Source: G963665925 sp963665925 (GTDB lineage Bacteria; Bacillota; Clostridia; Peptostreptococcales; Acidaminobacteraceae). From it: DNA of 64,000 nucleotides. The first letter of the stretch is position 1. Each line of letters begins with the position of its first letter. The notes under the pieces were generated by a model, which worked only from the letters and a program-made list of their open reading frames with translations, was not told the origin of the DNA and ran no database searches. A program made the position numbers and the translations under genes. Below are positions 8,227 through 17,313 of the stretch, piece after piece. The DNA lies in the NCBI GenBank assembly GCA_963665925.1, contig OY762511.1, positions 4,092,001 through 4,156,000 on the forward strand, written 5' to 3'.

Positions 8227-9748
8227 TGGACTTGCCCTCCTTTTCATCTGTAATACTTTGATTGATTGCGTCAATGAATGCTTCGATACTTGATTCGAGA
8301 ATATCTGTACTGATGCCTCTACCCCTGTAAGTGCTGCCGCCAATTTCAACGACTACCGCAGCTTCGCCCTGAGCATCTTCGCCCTCTGTAATGGCATGCA
8401 GCTGATAGTCGACCAGACGCGTTTCCATTTCCATGATATTTTCAATTGCTGAAAATGCCGCATCTACTGGACCGTCACCCTTAGAAGCTTCTTCAATGTG
8501 CTCACCGTTCCTGATCAGTCTGACAAGTGCTGTAGAAGTCATTCCAAGACCTTGACTGATCATATAGGATTCAAGCTTCACATGATCTGGATCCGGCTCG
8601 CGCTCACCGATAATCAGAGACTCAATATCTCTGTCGTAGATGGTTTTTTTCGCATCTGCCAGAGCTTTGAACTTGGAAAACAAGTCATCGACCTTCTCTT
8701 TGGAGAACTCATAACCAAGAGACTGAAGCTTGTCGACAAAAGCGTGGCGACCAGAGTGCTTACCCAGTACCATCTTTGTATCTTTAAGTCCTACGGACTC
8801 AGGTGTCATGATTTCATATGTGCTTCTGTTTGCCAGCATTCCGTGCTGGTGAATACCCGACTCGTGTGCGAAAGCATTCGCTCCGACAATCGCCTTGTTT
8901 GGCTGTACGTAAACACCTGTAATGCTTGAAAGCAATTGGCTCGAACGCATAATTTCCTCAGTGTTGATGTTTGTTTCGAAGCCCATTTGGTCTTTTCTGG
9001 TGTGAAGTGCCATAACCACTTCTTCAAGTGCGGCGTTGCCTGCACGTTCACCAATACCGTTGATTGTACATTCGAGCTGTGTTACGCCTGCTTCTGTAGC
9101 AGCAAGTGTATTTGCAACCGCAAGGCCAAGGTCGTTGTGGCAGTGCACTGACCATTCTGCCTTGTGATCGTATTTCATGTTCTCACGCACTTTTCTGATG
9201 AAGGCTGCAAACTCACTTGGAATTGCATAACCTACTGTATCAGGCAGGTTCAATACTGTCGCACCCGCTTCAATCACCGCATCGAATATGACTGAAAGGA
9301 ATTCAGGATTGCTTCGAGTGCCGTCTTCTGCAGAAAATTCAATGTCAAAACATTTTGCCTTGGCATACTTCACAGCCTCTACTGCTTGTCTCACAACCGC
9401 GTCTGGTGCCATTTTTAGCTTGTGCTCCATATGGATGTCACTTGTTGCGATGAAGGTGTGAATTCTTGGCTTCTCAGAATATTTGACCGCTTCATAAGCT
9501 CTGTCTATATCTTTTTCAAGTGCTCTCGCAAGACTTGCAACCGATGCATTCTTGATTGTCTGTGCAACCGTCTTTACTGATTCAAAGTCACCAGGAGATG
9601 CGATGGCAAATCCAGCCTCAATTACATCAACACCCAGTCGCTCCAGTTGTCTTGCCATTTGTATTTTTTCATTAAGTCTCATACTGCAGCCCGGAGACTG
9701 CTCGCCGTCTCTTAAAGTCGTATCAAATATTTTGATTTGTTTTGACAT
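8177..9748 (-). CDS. leuA: 2-isopropylmalate synthase
   Basis: A 523-residue first enzyme of leucine synthesis, condensing acetyl-CoA with 2-oxoisovalerate. The TIM barrel begins with FDTTLRDGEQSPGCSM and contains the metal site HCHNDLGLAVANTLAA. AFAHESGIHQHG follows. The C-terminal about 130 residues form the LeuA regulatory (leucine feedback) domain with GGSTYRGRGISTDILESS. A ribosome binding site, AAAGGCGG, precedes the ATG. It is first in its operon, directly behind the T-box leader. Confidence 0.97.
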   Translation of the reverse strand: MSKQIKIFDTTLRDGEQSPGCSMRLNEKIQMARQLERLGVDVIEAGFAIASPGDFESVKTVAQTIKNASVASLARALEKDIDRAYEAVKYSEKPRIHTFIATSDIHMEHKLKMAPDAVVRQAVEAVKYAKAKCFDIEFSAEDGTRSNPEFLSVIFDAVIEAGATVLNLPDTVGYAIPSEFAAFIRKVRENMKYDHKAEWSVHCHNDLGLAVANTLAATEAGVTQLECTINGIGERAGNAALEEVVMALHTRKDQMGFETNINTEEIMRSSQLLSSITGVYVQPNKAIVGANAFAHESGIHQHGMLANRSTYEIMTPESVGLKDTKMVLGKHSGRHAFVDKLQSLGYEFSKEKVDDLFSKFKALADAKKTIYDRDIESLIIGEREPDPDHVKLESYMISQGLGMTSTALVRLIRNGEHIEEASKGDGPVDAAFSAIENIMEMETRLVDYQLHAITEGEDAQGEAAVVVEIGGSTYRGRGISTDILESSIEAFIDAINQSITDEKEGKSNGDDYDTENFGIEGRA

Positions 9749-9921
9749 GTTACCCGCCGCCTTTCATAACTTGCGCATACTCAGCATCTCATTCTCATTC
9801 TCTATTGTCTGATTCTTCTGTCTTTTCTCTGTAATTTTGCTTCTATAATCCTGCAGGTCAACTTCAACAGGTGTCCGGACATCTGTTAAAGCTTCAAGCT
9901 GCCACTGCACATTTGTGCATT

Positions 9922-10211
9922 AAAAAAACCTCGTCCTTATAAATATTAAGGACGAGGTTATAATTCCCGCGGTACCACCTTAAGTTACCCATAGCATGAC
10001 TATGAGTCTCTCGGTACACTCCACTTCGGAAGTGCAGGCCGATAATGAGGCCATCCATACACCCTTACTAAATTTCAGGCTGTCTGCTCCGGAATGAGTA
10101 GACTGTCGCGTGCTCGACCGGTTCTCACCAACCACCGGCTCTCTGAACTAACAACTGCAACGGTCGCGTTCCATCATTGCGTTTGCGCTATCGTTTTTTC
10201 TTACGATGTTG
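9922..10211 (-). ncRNA. T-box leader, probably leucine-specific
   Basis: Read on the minus strand, the conserved T-box AAGGTGGTACCGCGG (9966-9980) is followed by a terminator helix (CCTCGTCCTTA/TAAGGACGAGG, 9928-9959) and a T-run. Upstream lies a stem I with the AGAGAG and GGTTGG elements. A CUC codon at 10096-10098, followed by A in the specifier-loop position, would read tRNA-Leu. Uncharged tRNA-Leu should pair with the T-box and allow readthrough into leuACDB. The specifier assignment is by eye. Confidence 0.93.
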
Positions 10212-10217
10212 AGAGTT

Positions 10218-10246
10218 ATTCTAGCAAAGTATTTCCGACACGTCAA
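10218..10246 (-). promoter_or_regulatory. Promoter of the leu T-box operon
   Basis: TTGACG (10246-10241) and TAGAAT (10223-10218) on the minus strand with a 17-nt spacer. The predicted transcript starts near 10211, at the beginning of the T-box leader. Confidence 0.85.
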
Positions 10247-10381
10247 CACTATTTGTTAAAAAAAATTAAAATTTCTCAATTTACGCAATTCTCTGGAACA
10301 CTGCTATTTTTTGCAGAATTCAAAAGCATCGAGCAAATCCACCTGTAAATATTAATTGTATAATTTTTTGTACAATTTAGA

Positions 10382-10411
10382 TTGACGTTTGTATTTTTAT
10401 TCTGCTACAAT
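10382..10411 (+). promoter_or_regulatory. Promoter of ilvBN
   Basis: TTGACG (10382-10387) and TACAAT (10406-10411) with an 18-nt spacer. Just upstream, AATTGTA (10355) and TACAATT (10372-10378) form an inverted repeat that could be an operator. The rest of the 10247-10463 divergent region shows no gene. Confidence 0.75.
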
Positions 10412-10484
10412 GGGTGTTAAAATATTCTAACATTTTACAAAGTCCCATTCACGGGACAAATTCATGAAAGGAGGACATGATGAC

Positions 10485-12104
10485 ATGCAAGCAGCCAATT
10501 ATATCGTAAAATGCCTTGAAGAACATGGCGTTGATACGATTTTCGGTTACCCAGGAGGCGCGGTTTTACCGCTCTACGAAGCACTCCGTAAATCCAATAT
10601 CACTCATTATTTATCCAGTCACGAGCAATGTGTTGTCCACTCAGCAAGTGGATACGCAAGAGCAAAGGAGAAAGCAGGTGTCTGCATCGTCACATCAGGT
10701 CCTGGTGCAACGAATGCGCTGACCGGCATAGCAACAGCGTATGCCGACTCCATACCACTGGTTGTAATTTCGGGTCAGGTGCCTACATACGCTATTGGAA
10801 AAGATGTATTTCAGGAAGCGGATATCATAGGTGCCTCAGAACCCTTTACAAAGCACAATTTTCTAGTCCAAAGCGCCAATGAGCTCCCAGAAATCCTGCG
10901 CCGTGCCTTCCACATTGCACAAACAGGCAGACCGGGTCCTGTACTCATCGATATACCTTCCGATATTCAGAAAAATATGATTTCTTCGGCAGCGATGAAT
11001 CTTGGAAAACTGGACATACCGGGTTATAAGCCAGTCAAGAACGGACATCCTAAGCAAATCAGGAAGGCACTACACATTCTTCAGACAAGCCGAAAACCCC
11101 TGATTGTTGCTGGTGGTGGCATTATGCGTGCAAAAGCGACAAAGAACCTGCTTGAGTTCGTAGAAAAATCCGCTATTCCTGTGGTTCATACCATGATGGG
11201 AAAAGGCGCTATTCCAGAAGACAGTCCCTATGCCCTAGGTATGATTGGCGGACACGGTCATAGTCTTGCACGACAGGCAATCAAGGAAGCCGACGCCATC
11301 ATGATTATCGGCGCCAGAATCTCAAACAGAGCTGTGATTGGACTGGACCTAGAACACAAGGATAAGAGCATTATCCATATCGACGTTGACCCTGCAGAGG
11401 TTGGCAAAAACCTGAATACACATATTCCGGTTGTCGGTGACGCAACACGGATTCTTGATGAGCTGACTGAGCGAACAGATCAGTGTACGGGTCCTAAATG
11501 GTTCGACAGTCTGGAAAATGAAGACCTCAGCACAATCATGAGCGACCAGTTCAATCCTGTAAATATCATGAAGACACTCGATGCCGGCATTAGAGACAAC
11601 GCCATTATTACAACTGATGTTGGACAGCACCAGATCTGGGCAGCAAGACATCTGCCGGTTCATGGAAGGAGACAGTTTTTCACATCGGGCGGACTCGGTA
11701 CCATGGGCTACGGATTGCCGTCAGCAATCGGGGCAGCCGTCGCACAGGGCAAGGACAATCAAGTTGTCTGCATTACCGGTGACGGCAGTATCCAAATGAC
11801 ACTCTCAGAGCTTGGTATTGCAAAAGGCACGGGATGTCCAATCCTGTTCATATTGCTTAACAACAGCCGCCTTGGCATGGTTCGCGAGCTACAGGATAAA
11901 GCCTACGGTTCAGATTCATATTTCGGTATTGACCTGAACAACAATCCCGATTTCTGCAAAATTGCAGACGCATACGGCCTTAAGCAATACAAGACGACAA
12001 CACTCAGTGAGTTCAGCGACGCACTTGATGCCTACTCACAGAGTCCAGAAGCGACTTTGATTGAATGTATCATAGCGCCTGAAATGAATACAATATGGGG
12101 GTGA
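10485..12104 (+). CDS. ilvB: Acetolactate synthase large (catalytic) subunit
   Basis: A 539-residue ThDP-dependent enzyme forming acetolactate or acetohydroxybutyrate. The N-terminal ThDP domain has VDTIFGYPGGAVLPLYEAL and the catalytic glutamate in SSHEQCVVHSASGYARA. A central FAD/DHAP-type domain follows. The C-terminal ThDP motif GDGSIQMTLSELGIA...NNSRLGMV gives the GDG-NN signature. The start is ATG 10485, after AAAGGAGG; the in-frame ATG at 10464 lies upstream of that site. ilvN follows after 5 nt. The presence of the regulatory subunit marks it as the biosynthetic type. Confidence 0.96.
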   Translation: MQAANYIVKCLEEHGVDTIFGYPGGAVLPLYEALRKSNITHYLSSHEQCVVHSASGYARAKEKAGVCIVTSGPGATNALTGIATAYADSIPLVVISGQVPTYAIGKDVFQEADIIGASEPFTKHNFLVQSANELPEILRRAFHIAQTGRPGPVLIDIPSDIQKNMISSAAMNLGKLDIPGYKPVKNGHPKQIRKALHILQTSRKPLIVAGGGIMRAKATKNLLEFVEKSAIPVVHTMMGKGAIPEDSPYALGMIGGHGHSLARQAIKEADAIMIIGARISNRAVIGLDLEHKDKSIIHIDVDPAEVGKNLNTHIPVVGDATRILDELTERTDQCTGPKWFDSLENEDLSTIMSDQFNPVNIMKTLDAGIRDNAIITTDVGQHQIWAARHLPVHGRRQFFTSGGLGTMGYGLPSAIGAAVAQGKDNQVVCITGDGSIQMTLSELGIAKGTGCPILFILLNNSRLGMVRELQDKAYGSDSYFGIDLNNNPDFCKIADAYGLKQYKTTTLSEFSDALDAYSQSPEATLIECIIAPEMNTIWG

Positions 12105-12109
12105 ACACG

Positions 12110-12586
12110 ATGAGACAGCACTATCTTTCCGTACTGGTGGAGAACCACTCAGGTGTTCTCTCCAGAATCGCCGGTCTTTTTGGCAGACGCGGCTACAATA
12201 TCGATAGCCTATCAGTAGGCACCACGGAAGCACCAAACATATCAAGAATGACGATTGGCGTAACCTGTGACGACAAGCTTCTGGAGCAGATTATCAAACA
12301 ACTGCACAAGCTGATTCCCGTTCTAAAGGTCAATGAACTGGACCACACAAATGCCATGATGCATGAGCTTGCGCTGATCAAGGTTCGCGCAGATGTGAAA
12401 AAAAGACGTGAAGTCATGGATCTGGCTGAAATATTCAAGGGCAAAATTGTTGATGTGTCTGACTCGACACTGACAGTTTCCATTCTCGGTCCACAGGACA
12501 AGATAGACGCGGCAGTACTTCAGCTTCAGCCTTACGGAATCAAGGAAATGATCCGTACTGGCGCAACTGGACTGCAGCGCGGATAG
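12110..12586 (+). CDS. ilvN: Acetolactate synthase small (regulatory) subunit
   Basis: A 158-residue subunit with an N-terminal ACT domain (LSVLVENHSGVLSRIAGLFGRRGYNIDSLSVG) that binds valine. A C-terminal domain typical of bacterial IlvN follows (ALIKVRADVKKRREVMDLAEIF). The start ATG at 12110 has GGGGGTG upstream, overlapping the end of ilvB. It confers feedback inhibition on IlvB. Confidence 0.96.
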   Translation: MRQHYLSVLVENHSGVLSRIAGLFGRRGYNIDSLSVGTTEAPNISRMTIGVTCDDKLLEQIIKQLHKLIPVLKVNELDHTNAMMHELALIKVRADVKKRREVMDLAEIFKGKIVDVSDSTLTVSILGPQDKIDAAVLQLQPYGIKEMIRTGATGLQRG

Positions 12587-12601
12587 GATGACTACAAAGA
12601 A

Positions 12602-12634
12602 AAACAGGGTGTGTACATACACCCTGTTTTCTAT
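12602..12634 (+). terminator. Terminator of ilvBN
   Basis: CAGGGTGTGTA/TACACCCTG hairpin followed by TTTTCT, 20 nt after ilvN. Confidence 0.85.
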
Positions 12635-12690
12635 TGCCTATAAATCATTCTTTTCGGTAGTGCATTGACCTCTTCTTATAAAATATTGTT

Positions 12691-12969
12691 TTAGTAAGCG
12701 ACATCGAAGACTTCAGGAACACCCTCCTCTTCAAAATCCGCCTCTTTTATTTGAACGTCTGTAACGCGGGAGTATGAAGGACCTTTATGGACCTCACCTA
12801 AAAAGTCCAGCAGGCGTTTTTCATGGCCAACCGCATAGATGCTGACACTTCCATCAGTCTCATTGCGAACCCATCCACGTATTTCATAACGTCTTGCCGC
12901 CTGTATTGTGAAATAGCGAAATCCAACGCCCTGGACCCGGCCATAAACTTGAATGCGCAATGCTTTCAT
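12691..12969 (-). CDS. acyP: Acylphosphatase
   Basis: A 92-residue protein hydrolysing acyl phosphates such as carbamoyl phosphate. Both catalytic residues are visible: the Arg of GRVQGVGFRYF (about 18) and the Asn of GWVRNETDGSV (about 37). Family length is normal. It ends a minus-strand pair with the chemoreceptor 11 nt upstream; no functional link is evident. Confidence 0.93.
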   Translation of the reverse strand: MKALRIQVYGRVQGVGFRYFTIQAARRYEIRGWVRNETDGSVSIYAVGHEKRLLDFLGEVHKGPSYSRVTDVQIKEADFEEEGVPEVFDVAY

Positions 12970-12980
12970 AAGCGTCCTTT

Positions 12981-14696
12981 CTATACATGGAACTTCTTCA
13001 TGACGTCATCAAGTGTTTCCACGGCATGAATGCTTTCATCAATAATTGATTTTACCTGCTGGCTCTTGTCCATGACATCTCTTGACATGGTCAGAATGGT
13101 TTCTACACCCTTCGCACCGTGTCGAGAGGCCTTTGCAACATCATCAATCGACTGGGATATGCTTTCCATAGATCCGGAAAGCTCCTCTGAAATCGCACTC
13201 AGCTCACCCATGATTTCGTTGAAGGTATCTGCGTCTTTGTTATACTGGTCCCCAATATCATTCAGCTTATCGTAGTCATTAAGCACCTGATTCTCCATGA
13301 AATCGAGAATTTCCTTGGAGTCGGATATCAACGTGTTTACAGCGGATTTGACACTGTTGACTGTTTCCTGAATACTGGAAACCATGTCCTTTGACTGGTC
13401 TGCAAGACTGCCAACCTCATTTGCAACAACGGCGAATCCACGGCCGGCGTCTCCTGCCCTTGCAGCTTCAATAGACGCATTCAGAGCAAGCAGGTTGGTC
13501 TGCTCCGTGATGCTCAGAATTGAGTTCAAGAGTTCATCGATACGCTGCACTGTCGCAGCGTGTTCAATGGCATTTTCAAGACGCATTTTCATATCTTCGT
13601 AGATGCCTGAAACCTTTTCACTTGAAGTATTTGCATCCTTTTTCAGGGAAACCGCTCTGGCATTGACATCACTGGCGCGCATAGCCCCTTCTGTTGCCTT
13701 TTCAGCAACCTGGTCAATGGCTTGTCGAATTTCCTGAATTGTTTCACTGACGCGCTCTGCAGCGCCACTCATTTCGCCAATACGTAGGGCAATCTCTTCA
13801 GAGGATACCACCGTACTGTCCGTGCTCGTGCTCAGTTGAGACATGTCCTTGTCCATATCTACAGCACCCTGAGTCAGCTTCTGAGAAATCTGTCGCATGT
13901 TATCGAGCAAGGTCCTAAGGCCACTAGAAACTTTGTTAAATGCATTTGCAATTTCTCCCAGTTCGTCCTTCTGACTAATATCAATTTCATTTCTGAAATC
14001 CAAATTTCTGTACTCATCCGTCCTGTTAATAATACTTCGAAGGGTTTTATTGAGTGGACTGACAATAAGAAATACAAGAATCAGCGATACGATAATGATA
14101 ATGACTGAAATGACTAGAACCTGCATGTAAATCGACTTCTGCAGTGCTTTGAGATCGTCAATATATATACCGGTTCCGACCGTCAGGCCCCAAGGCTTGA
14201 AACCCTTGATATAAGATAACTTGGGCTGCGGAGCCTCTTCACCCGGCTTTGGCCACCAGTACTCAACAGTGCCCTCACCATTTGCATTGACAATGTCAAT
14301 CATTTCCTGGAAAAAGAACTTCCCATCTTCATCCTGTAGTCCTGTCACATCCTGGCCAATAAGATTTGGCGCATTGGGATGCATTTTCATAAAGCCATCA
14401 TAGCCATGTACCCAGTAATATTCCACATCGTTATAGCGCATGGCGCCAATAAGTGTGTAAAACTCATCCAGTGCCGTTTCCTTGTCCATACTACCTGCTT
14501 CTACCAGTTCATAATAATGCTCCAGCTCAGTATAGGGCACATCGACGAGGTCACTCAATTTGGACACCGTCCGTTCTTCGATGATTCCGTTTATAGTTGG
14601 GATGATATAAGCCATGATAAGTACCGTGAATACGAGTATGATGAACACTGCCAGCAGGAGGATTTTATTCCTAATCTTAACGTCATTCAGTTTCAT
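12981..14696 (-). CDS. Methyl-accepting chemotaxis protein, single Cache type
   Basis: A 571-residue transmembrane receptor. TM1 is at about 10-32. The extracellular single Cache (sCache_2-like) domain contains YYWVHGYDGFMKMHPNAPNL and KGFKPWGLTVGTGIYIDD. TM2 is at about 190-212, then a HAMP segment and a signalling domain with the conserved hairpin tip EQTNLLALNASIEAARAG and FAVVANEVGSLADQS. Cache domains of this type often bind small carboxylic or amino acids; the ligand is not determinable here. It probably forms a short operon with acyP. Confidence 0.93.
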   Translation of the reverse strand: MKLNDVKIRNKILLLAVFIILVFTVLIMAYIIPTINGIIEERTVSKLSDLVDVPYTELEHYYELVEAGSMDKETALDEFYTLIGAMRYNDVEYYWVHGYDGFMKMHPNAPNLIGQDVTGLQDEDGKFFFQEMIDIVNANGEGTVEYWWPKPGEEAPQPKLSYIKGFKPWGLTVGTGIYIDDLKALQKSIYMQVLVISVIIIIVSLILVFLIVSPLNKTLRSIINRTDEYRNLDFRNEIDISQKDELGEIANAFNKVSSGLRTLLDNMRQISQKLTQGAVDMDKDMSQLSTSTDSTVVSSEEIALRIGEMSGAAERVSETIQEIRQAIDQVAEKATEGAMRASDVNARAVSLKKDANTSSEKVSGIYEDMKMRLENAIEHAATVQRIDELLNSILSITEQTNLLALNASIEAARAGDAGRGFAVVANEVGSLADQSKDMVSSIQETVNSVKSAVNTLISDSKEILDFMENQVLNDYDKLNDIGDQYNKDADTFNEIMGELSAISEELSGSMESISQSIDDVAKASRHGAKGVETILTMSRDVMDKSQQVKSIIDESIHAVETLDDVMKKFHV

Positions 14697-14854
14697 GATC
14701 CCACTCCTTCTTATATTGACGCGTTAACCCGTGTTAGACTAAAACTTTAAGCTGTTCATAATATACCCCTTCTGTGCAGATTTACACCAATACAGGATGG
14801 TTAATCATCCTCATCCCCATACTGAAAGTCTGACCAATCGCGCAAAAACCTGAA

Positions 14855-14880
14855 AAAGCCGCTGGCATCCCAGCGGCTTT
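14855..14880. terminator. Terminator after pheA (aromatic operon)
   Basis: AAAGCCGCTGG/CCAGCGGCTTT hairpin with A-run and T-run on either side, just beyond the pheA stop codon. It probably ends the operon that begins at aroF. Confidence 0.8.
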
Positions 14881-14894
14881 GCTTTTAAGCTATT

Positions 14895-15722
14895 CTAAAT
14901 CATATCTGCTCTGTATTGTCCAACAATACGGAAATCCTCCGTCATCGACCGCAGGCGCTTCATCATGAAAGTCGTACTGAGGTCTTCAAGACTGCCCTCT
15001 ATATCCAGGAAGAAACGGTATGCCCAGTTGGCATTTCGAATCGGTCTGGATTCAATGTGTGCTACATTGTATCCGCCCGATGCAATGAGCGAAAGTATCC
15101 CTGCAAGCGCCCCTGGCTCATGTTTTAGAACAAAGCTCAGTGATATTTTGTCAGATTCCAACTCCATTTTAGCCCAGTCTGAAAGCACAAGAAATCTTGT
15201 TGCATTTCCCTGTTTGTCCTGCATGCCTTCTCTGATGATATCAAGACCATAAGTCTGTGCAGCATACCGGCTTCCCAGCGCGGCCTGCTTCAGACACTGC
15301 TTTTCGTTGACAATACGCGCGCCATTTGCTGTCGTTGCTGTCACAACCTGCTCAGCCGGCGGCAATTTTTTCAAACTCTCATAGCACTGCTTGAATGCCT
15401 GAGGATGCGAATAGATGCACTCGATTTTATCCGGATTGGCATCTGGTAGCGCCAGCAAATGATGCTCAATAAAGAGCTTTTTCTCGCCTGTAATCATAAG
15501 ATCATACTGTTCAATCAGATCAAACACCTCTCCAATTGAACCCGTAGATGAGTTCTCAATCGGCAGTACCGCATGCTGCACTTTCTTTTCCTTCACAGCA
15601 CGGCACACTTCCTCAAAAGAGCCCAGTCCGATACCGTCGTATCTGTCTCCGAAAAACATGCGTCCTGCTTCATCACTGAATGCGCCTTCAATACCTGGGA
15701 AACCGACTCTCTTCATATCCAT
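14895..15722 (-). CDS. pheA: Prephenate dehydratase
   Basis: A 275-residue monofunctional enzyme converting prephenate to phenylpyruvate. The catalytic domain contains GIEGAFSDEA, PIENSSTGSIGEVFDL and the NATRFLVLSDW motif. The C-terminal ACT domain carries the ESRP motif (HIESRPIRNANWAYRFFLDIEG) used for phenylalanine feedback. There is no chorismate mutase domain here; that activity is fused to AroA in the preceding gene. Last gene of the operon. Confidence 0.95.
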   Translation of the reverse strand: MDMKRVGFPGIEGAFSDEAGRMFFGDRYDGIGLGSFEEVCRAVKEKKVQHAVLPIENSSTGSIGEVFDLIEQYDLMITGEKKLFIEHHLLALPDANPDKIECIYSHPQAFKQCYESLKKLPPAEQVVTATTANGARIVNEKQCLKQAALGSRYAAQTYGLDIIREGMQDKQGNATRFLVLSDWAKMELESDKISLSFVLKHEPGALAGILSLIASGGYNVAHIESRPIRNANWAYRFFLDIEGSLEDLSTTFMMKRLRSMTEDFRIVGQYRADMI

Positions 15723-15759
15723 ACCCTCTTTTCATCACTTATTCTCAACTCACTCTAAC

Positions 15760-17313
15760 CTAGTTTTTCTCTATACGTTCAGCCTGTTTCTTTCTGCTTT
15801 CAGATAAGATTCTTTCGTAAATGGCTTCAATCACATCCCCATCCGATGTCTTTGCATGAGCCTTAAGCTTTTCAAGAAGCTCTTCCTCACGCTTGGCATC
15901 CAAAACATTAATGCCATTTTGCCGCTTGATTTCCGCCACTTTTTCAACAACTTCAAAGCGCTTTTCAATAAGCTCCACAATGGCCTGATCGATTGCAGTA
16001 ATCTCACCTCGGAGGGACAGCAACGGATCATCGAAACGCATGGCATGTCCACCAAGTGATCTCACGTCATCAAAGAATCCCGGATAAGACTTTTTGATTG
16101 CCTCTGCACCGTCAATGCGGATACTGCCAAAGGTCTTGATTCCGGCTACAGTAAGTGCCATGACAATTCTATGGTCATTCCAGCCCTCCACCTTAGCAGC
16201 CATCAGTGTCTTAACACCATCGATAATCAGACCATCAGGTGTTTCTTCAATGTAGGCACCCAGCTTTTTAAGCTCACTTGTCATAGCTGCAAGCCTGTCC
16301 GACTCTTTTATTCTAAGGCGTTCAGCATTGATAACCTGTGTACGACCCTTTGCAAGAGCACCCAGCACCGAAACTGCAGGGCCAAGATCAGGACAGTCCT
16401 TGAGGTCAATGACAGCCCCCTTCAGTTCACTTGGATAAACAACAAGGTCATCGCCACGCCATTCAAGCACGCCGCCCATACTTCTTGCAATATCAATCAT
16501 AGCCTTGTCGCCTTGCTTTGAAGCCTTTGAAAGCCCTTTCAGAATTAGGGGTTCCTCTCCAAGCAGACCCGCTGCAATAAAGAATGCCGCCTGTGAAAAG
16601 TCACCTTCCACTTCAAAGTCACAGGCCTTGTATGCCTGATTGCCACTGATTTTATATCCGTCTTCAACCGCTTCGACTTCAACGCCAAACGCTTTTAGCA
16701 CATCGATTGTCAGTTCAACATAGCTTGCTGATTCAAGCTCACCTTCAATCTTGATTTCTGAATCGCCTGGCAGAACAGGAAGTGCCATCAGAAGCCCTGT
16801 AATGAACTGCGAGCTGATATCGCCCGGTATAGTATAAACACCGCTTTTCAGTGCACCCTTTGTTATAAGAGGCAATCTGCCGTCGTACTCATACGTGACA
16901 CCTGTTTTATCAAACATATCGATGTAAGGCGTAATTGGACGTTCTACAAGCCTTCCGCTGCCTTCAAAGGTTCTGGTTCCATCTGTAACCATTGCAACTG
17001 GAATCATAAATCTGAGTGTCGAACCGGATTCTCTAGATTTGACAACTGAGTTGTCATTCCATTTTCCTGATGTACCAACCATTCGGACATCAAGTGCCAT
17101 ACCTGACTTTGGATTCTTTGAAACCTGACTTTCAACACCCAGTGACAATAAGCAGTCCAGTGTCGCTTCTATGTCATCTGCATTCAGAGCTCTGCTTATG
17201 ATACATTCCTTGTCTGCAAATGCTGCAGCGATAATTGCCCTATGGCTGATACTCTTTGACGGGGGTATCGCAATTTCACCCTTAAATGGCTTTCCACCTG
17301 TTATGATTTCCAC
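15760..17313 (-). CDS. aroA: EPSP synthase fused to chorismate mutase (AroA-AroQ)
   Basis: A 517-residue bifunctional protein. Residues 1 to about 425 are a complete 5-enolpyruvylshikimate-3-phosphate synthase: PPSKSISHRAIIAAA, SRESGSTLRFMIPVA, GDISSQFITGLLMALP, LRIKESDRLAAM, WNDHRIVMAL. The last about 85 residues (LRGEITAIDQAIVELIEKRF...VAEIKR...) are an AroQ-type chorismate mutase. They keep the N-terminal Arg, the Lys of EIKRQNG and the C-terminal ERILSESRKKQ helix. The fusion couples the sixth shikimate step to the first phenylalanine/tyrosine step. A GTG at 17313 or 17322 follows GGGAGG, and the start overlaps tyrA. Confidence 0.93.
   Translation of the reverse strand: MEIITGGKPFKGEIAIPPSKSISHRAIIAAAFADKECIISRALNADDIEATLDCLLSLGVESQVSKNPKSGMALDVRMVGTSGKWNDNSVVKSRESGSTLRFMIPVAMVTDGTRTFEGSGRLVERPITPYIDMFDKTGVTYEYDGRLPLITKGALKSGVYTIPGDISSQFITGLLMALPVLPGDSEIKIEGELESASYVELTIDVLKAFGVEVEAVEDGYKISGNQAYKACDFEVEGDFSQAAFFIAAGLLGEEPLILKGLSKASKQGDKAMIDIARSMGGVLEWRGDDLVVYPSELKGAVIDLKDCPDLGPAVSVLGALAKGRTQVINAERLRIKESDRLAAMTSELKKLGAYIEETPDGLIIDGVKTLMAAKVEGWNDHRIVMALTVAGIKTFGSIRIDGAEAIKKSYPGFFDDVRSLGGHAMRFDDPLLSLRGEITAIDQAIVELIEKRFEVVEKVAEIKRQNGINVLDAKREEELLEKLKAHAKTSDGDVIEAIYERILSESRKKQAERIEKN

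Noticed and set aside
10094..10348. 84-residue plus-strand frame upstream of ilvB
   Set aside because: It is antisense to the leucine T-box leader and its promoter.
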